Part shown: positions 24,206-25,223 of the stretch, piece by piece
How positions within the stretch are numbered: position 1 is the first letter of the stretch
Layout of the letters: the number at the start of each line of letters is the position of its first letter
IMG/VR virus record: IMGVR_UViG_3300027971_000204
Location: 1 to 25,223 of that record
DNA length: 25,223 bases
Source: a virus
Direction: 5' to 3' (one strand)
Position numbers and translations under genes: made by a program
Notes under the pieces: generated by a model
The model's database searches: none
Told to the model about the DNA's origin: nothing
The model's input: only the letters and a program-made list of their open reading frames with translations

Positions 24206-24775
24206 ATGAATGCTTTGCTTACAACATACCCAAGAACTGGTCGACACATACTTACTGCAAACCTAGAACATAGTTTAGACATGCAACTAGAATCAGGACA
24301 TGATTTACTTATTACAAAAAATCATGATATAAAAATTACAATACTTAGAGATCCATTAGAGTCTATAACTTCTTGGGTTTGTATGGAGTTACACTTTGAA
24401 GATATATCGCCAACAAGGAAATCTCAACCTGTTGATTTTTATATAAAAGCAGCAATAACAGAATTTATAATATTTCACAGTTATGCGTTAAAAAATATTG
24501 ATATTTTTATAAAATACGAAGATGTTGTTGACAATATGTATAAGATTATAAACTATTTAAGTAAAACTTATGACATTAAAAAAACTAATGAATTAATGGA
24601 TCATGAGATAATCTCTAAGCCTTCTGAACGTCATTTAGTAACTTCAAAATCTTATGTAAACTACGATGATGTATTTAAAAAAGTTTTACATTCAAAGGAA
24701 CATGGAGAATTGGGATCTTCCAAAGTCATGGAATATTACAATCTGTGTCTTGAAAAATGTATAGTATTGACATAG
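24206..24775 (+). CDS. Sulfotransferase-like protein
   Basis: 189 residues. N-terminus LLTTYPRTGRHILTANLEHS fits the 5'-phosphosulfate-binding loop (YPR-S/T-G-T-H-type), and TILRDPLESITSWVCM (47-60) fits the 3'-phosphate motif (R-x-P...S). IFIKYEDVVDN (100-110) follows the usual order. It may transfer sulfate from PAPS to a sugar, lipid or protein. It is shorter than many cellular enzymes, near the small phage forms. GGATTAAT is a weak ribosome site. Its final codons contain the TTGACA of the next promoter. Confidence 0.68.
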   Translation: MNALLTTYPRTGRHILTANLEHSLDMQLESGHDLLITKNHDIKITILRDPLESITSWVCMELHFEDISPTRKSQPVDFYIKAAITEFIIFHSYALKNIDIFIKYEDVVDNMYKIINYLSKTYDIKKTNELMDHEIISKPSERHLVTSKSYVNYDDVFKKVLHSKEHGELGSSKVMEYYNLCLEKCIVLT

Positions 24776-24817
24776 TCTTATGTAGGCTGTATACTTAATA
24801 TAGATAAAGGAGATAAT
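24767..24817 (+). promoter_or_regulatory. Promoter overlapping the sulfotransferase end
   Basis: TTGACA (24767-24772) lies in the last two codons (TTG ACA) and abuts the stop of the sulfotransferase gene; 17-base spacer; TATACT (24790-24795). A leader with AAAGGAG precedes the ATG at 24818, so this gene is not leaderless. Confidence 0.65.
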
Positions 24818-24904
24818 ATGATTAGTTTACTGTTTTTAATTCCCGCTTTTATTTTGGGATATGTTGTTTGTTACATAGTTATGACGCATGGAGTTGAACA
24901 ATAA
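24818..24904 (+). CDS. 28-residue membrane peptide
   Basis: MISLLFLIPAFILGYVVCYI, then VMTHGVEQ. One hydrophobic span with no charged core. Strong ribosome site AAAGGAG. The stop overlaps the ATG of the CDGSH gene (TAATG), so the pair is coupled; the peptide may anchor or recruit it to the membrane. Confidence 0.55.
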   Translation: MISLLFLIPAFILGYVVCYIVMTHGVEQ

Positions 24905-25095
24905 TGTCATGTTCTTGTGGATTCTCTAGAAACTATCCAGAATGCGACGGTACTCATAAAATTGTTAAATTAGTAAAGAATAAAATATTAATAGAAATAG
25001 AAAAAATTGATATTGGTGATGAAAATAATAACCTAAATGCATTAGGTATGAAACTTCTTGTAATAGATGCCATAAAAAAGGTTAACGGAGTTTAA
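24904..25095 (+). CDS. CDGSH-type iron-sulfur protein
   Basis: 63 residues. CSCGFSRNYPECDGTH fits C-x-C-x2-(S/T)-x3-P-x-C-D-G-(S/A/T)-H exactly: Cys3, Cys5, Cys14 and His18 should bind a 2Fe-2S cluster as in mitoNEET-type proteins. The rest is a single short alpha/beta domain of unknown partner. It may carry electrons to a nearby enzyme, such as the flavin or 2-oxoglutarate oxygenases. Coupled with the membrane peptide. Unusual in phages, as far as I know. Confidence 0.78.
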   Translation: MSCSCGFSRNYPECDGTHKIVKLVKNKILIEIEKIDIGDENNNLNALGMKLLVIDAIKKVNGV

Positions 25096-25101
25096 CATTA
25101 A

Positions 25102-25178
25102 GCACCAGTAGCCAAGTTGGTTAAGGCACCGAACTCATAATTCGGCTATCGTAGGTTCAAGTCCTACCTGGTGTACCA
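25102..25178 (+). tRNA. tRNA-Met or tRNA-Ile2 (anticodon CAT)
   Basis: Acceptor GCACCAG/CTGGTGT, anticodon stem CCGAA/TTCGG with loop CTCATAA (CAT), T-arm GTAGG-TTCAAGT-CCTAC, discriminator A and an encoded CCA (25176-25178). CAT can be Met or, with lysidine, Ile; the lack of initiator-type GGG-CCC in the anticodon stem argues against an initiator. Encoded CCA contrasts with tRNA-Asp at 15046. Confidence 0.88.
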
Positions 25179-25179
25179 G

Positions 25180-25223
25180 ATCTCTGTAACTCAGCGGAAG
25201 AGTGACACCCTTCTAAGGTGTAG
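25180..25223 (+). tRNA. tRNA-Arg (anticodon TCT), 3' end cut by window edge
   Basis: Acceptor 5' strand ATCTCTG, D-arm with ACTC/GAGT, anticodon stem ACACC/GGTGT around CTTCTAA (anticodon TCT). The T-arm and acceptor 3' strand lie outside the window. TCT reads AGA codons, which are frequent in the AT-rich genes nearby. Confidence 0.8.

Overview
The window looks like part of the genome of a tailed phage (or prophage-like element) of an AT-rich actinobacterium. Evidence: a leftward block of tail-fibre and collagen-like structural genes plus a holin-like gene; a long rightward array of very small, tightly overlapping genes; a DUF932 protein, a GP88-like protein, HNH and GIY-YIG-type nucleases and phage-borne tRNAs; no housekeeping genes. 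The actinobacterial host is an inference from widespread leaderless promoters, GlxR/CRP-type palindromes (TGTGA-N6-TCACA) and the gene families. I cannot name the phage or host from sequence alone.

Layout. (1) 1-5415, minus strand: virion-peripheral genes, read from the holin-like gene at 5415 down to a tail fibre cut off by the left edge. (2) 5416-5447: a compact divergent promoter where the two transcription arms meet. (3) 5448-6569, plus: a DHH-like phosphoesterase and two small genes; 6557-7325 is a small minus-strand island. (4) 7335-15274, plus: an early-type region of small genes in cassettes. Many intergenic gaps reuse the same parts: a GAGCA/TGCTC stem, a CACGTG palindrome, TTATCCACA (DnaA-box consensus), a TGTGA-N6-TCACA palindrome, a TTTGTCAG block, a TATACT-type -10 and a GAAAGG ribosome site. 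It contains GP88-like, DUF932 and tRNA-Asp genes. (5) 15275-18293: further overlapping small genes. (6) 18294-18841: a repeat-rich non-coding stretch with a terminator, an orphan sigma70-type promoter, an AT-rich inverted repeat, 21-bp direct repeats and four DnaA-type boxes, a candidate replication origin. (7) 18859-25223: an accessory region with divergent nucleases, two 2-oxoglutarate/Fe(II) oxygenase-like proteins, a luciferase-like flavin monooxygenase, a HAD phosphatase, a sulfotransferase-like protein, a CDGSH iron-sulfur protein, many zinc-ribbon microproteins, tRNA-Met and a partial tRNA-Arg.

The most striking signal is regulatory. At least 18 genes on both strands have a -10 hexamer (often extended as TGG-TATAAT) exactly 6 bases before the ATG, so the transcript should start at or within a base of the start codon (leaderless). 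This rule also corrects several starts. Another set of genes, at 7.3-14 kb, uses ordinary leaders with GAAAGG. The window thus appears to hold two expression systems. The repeated intergenic cassettes suggest joint control by a CRP/GlxR-like regulator and possibly DnaA of the host. All functional statements come from reading the sequence; no database search was run.
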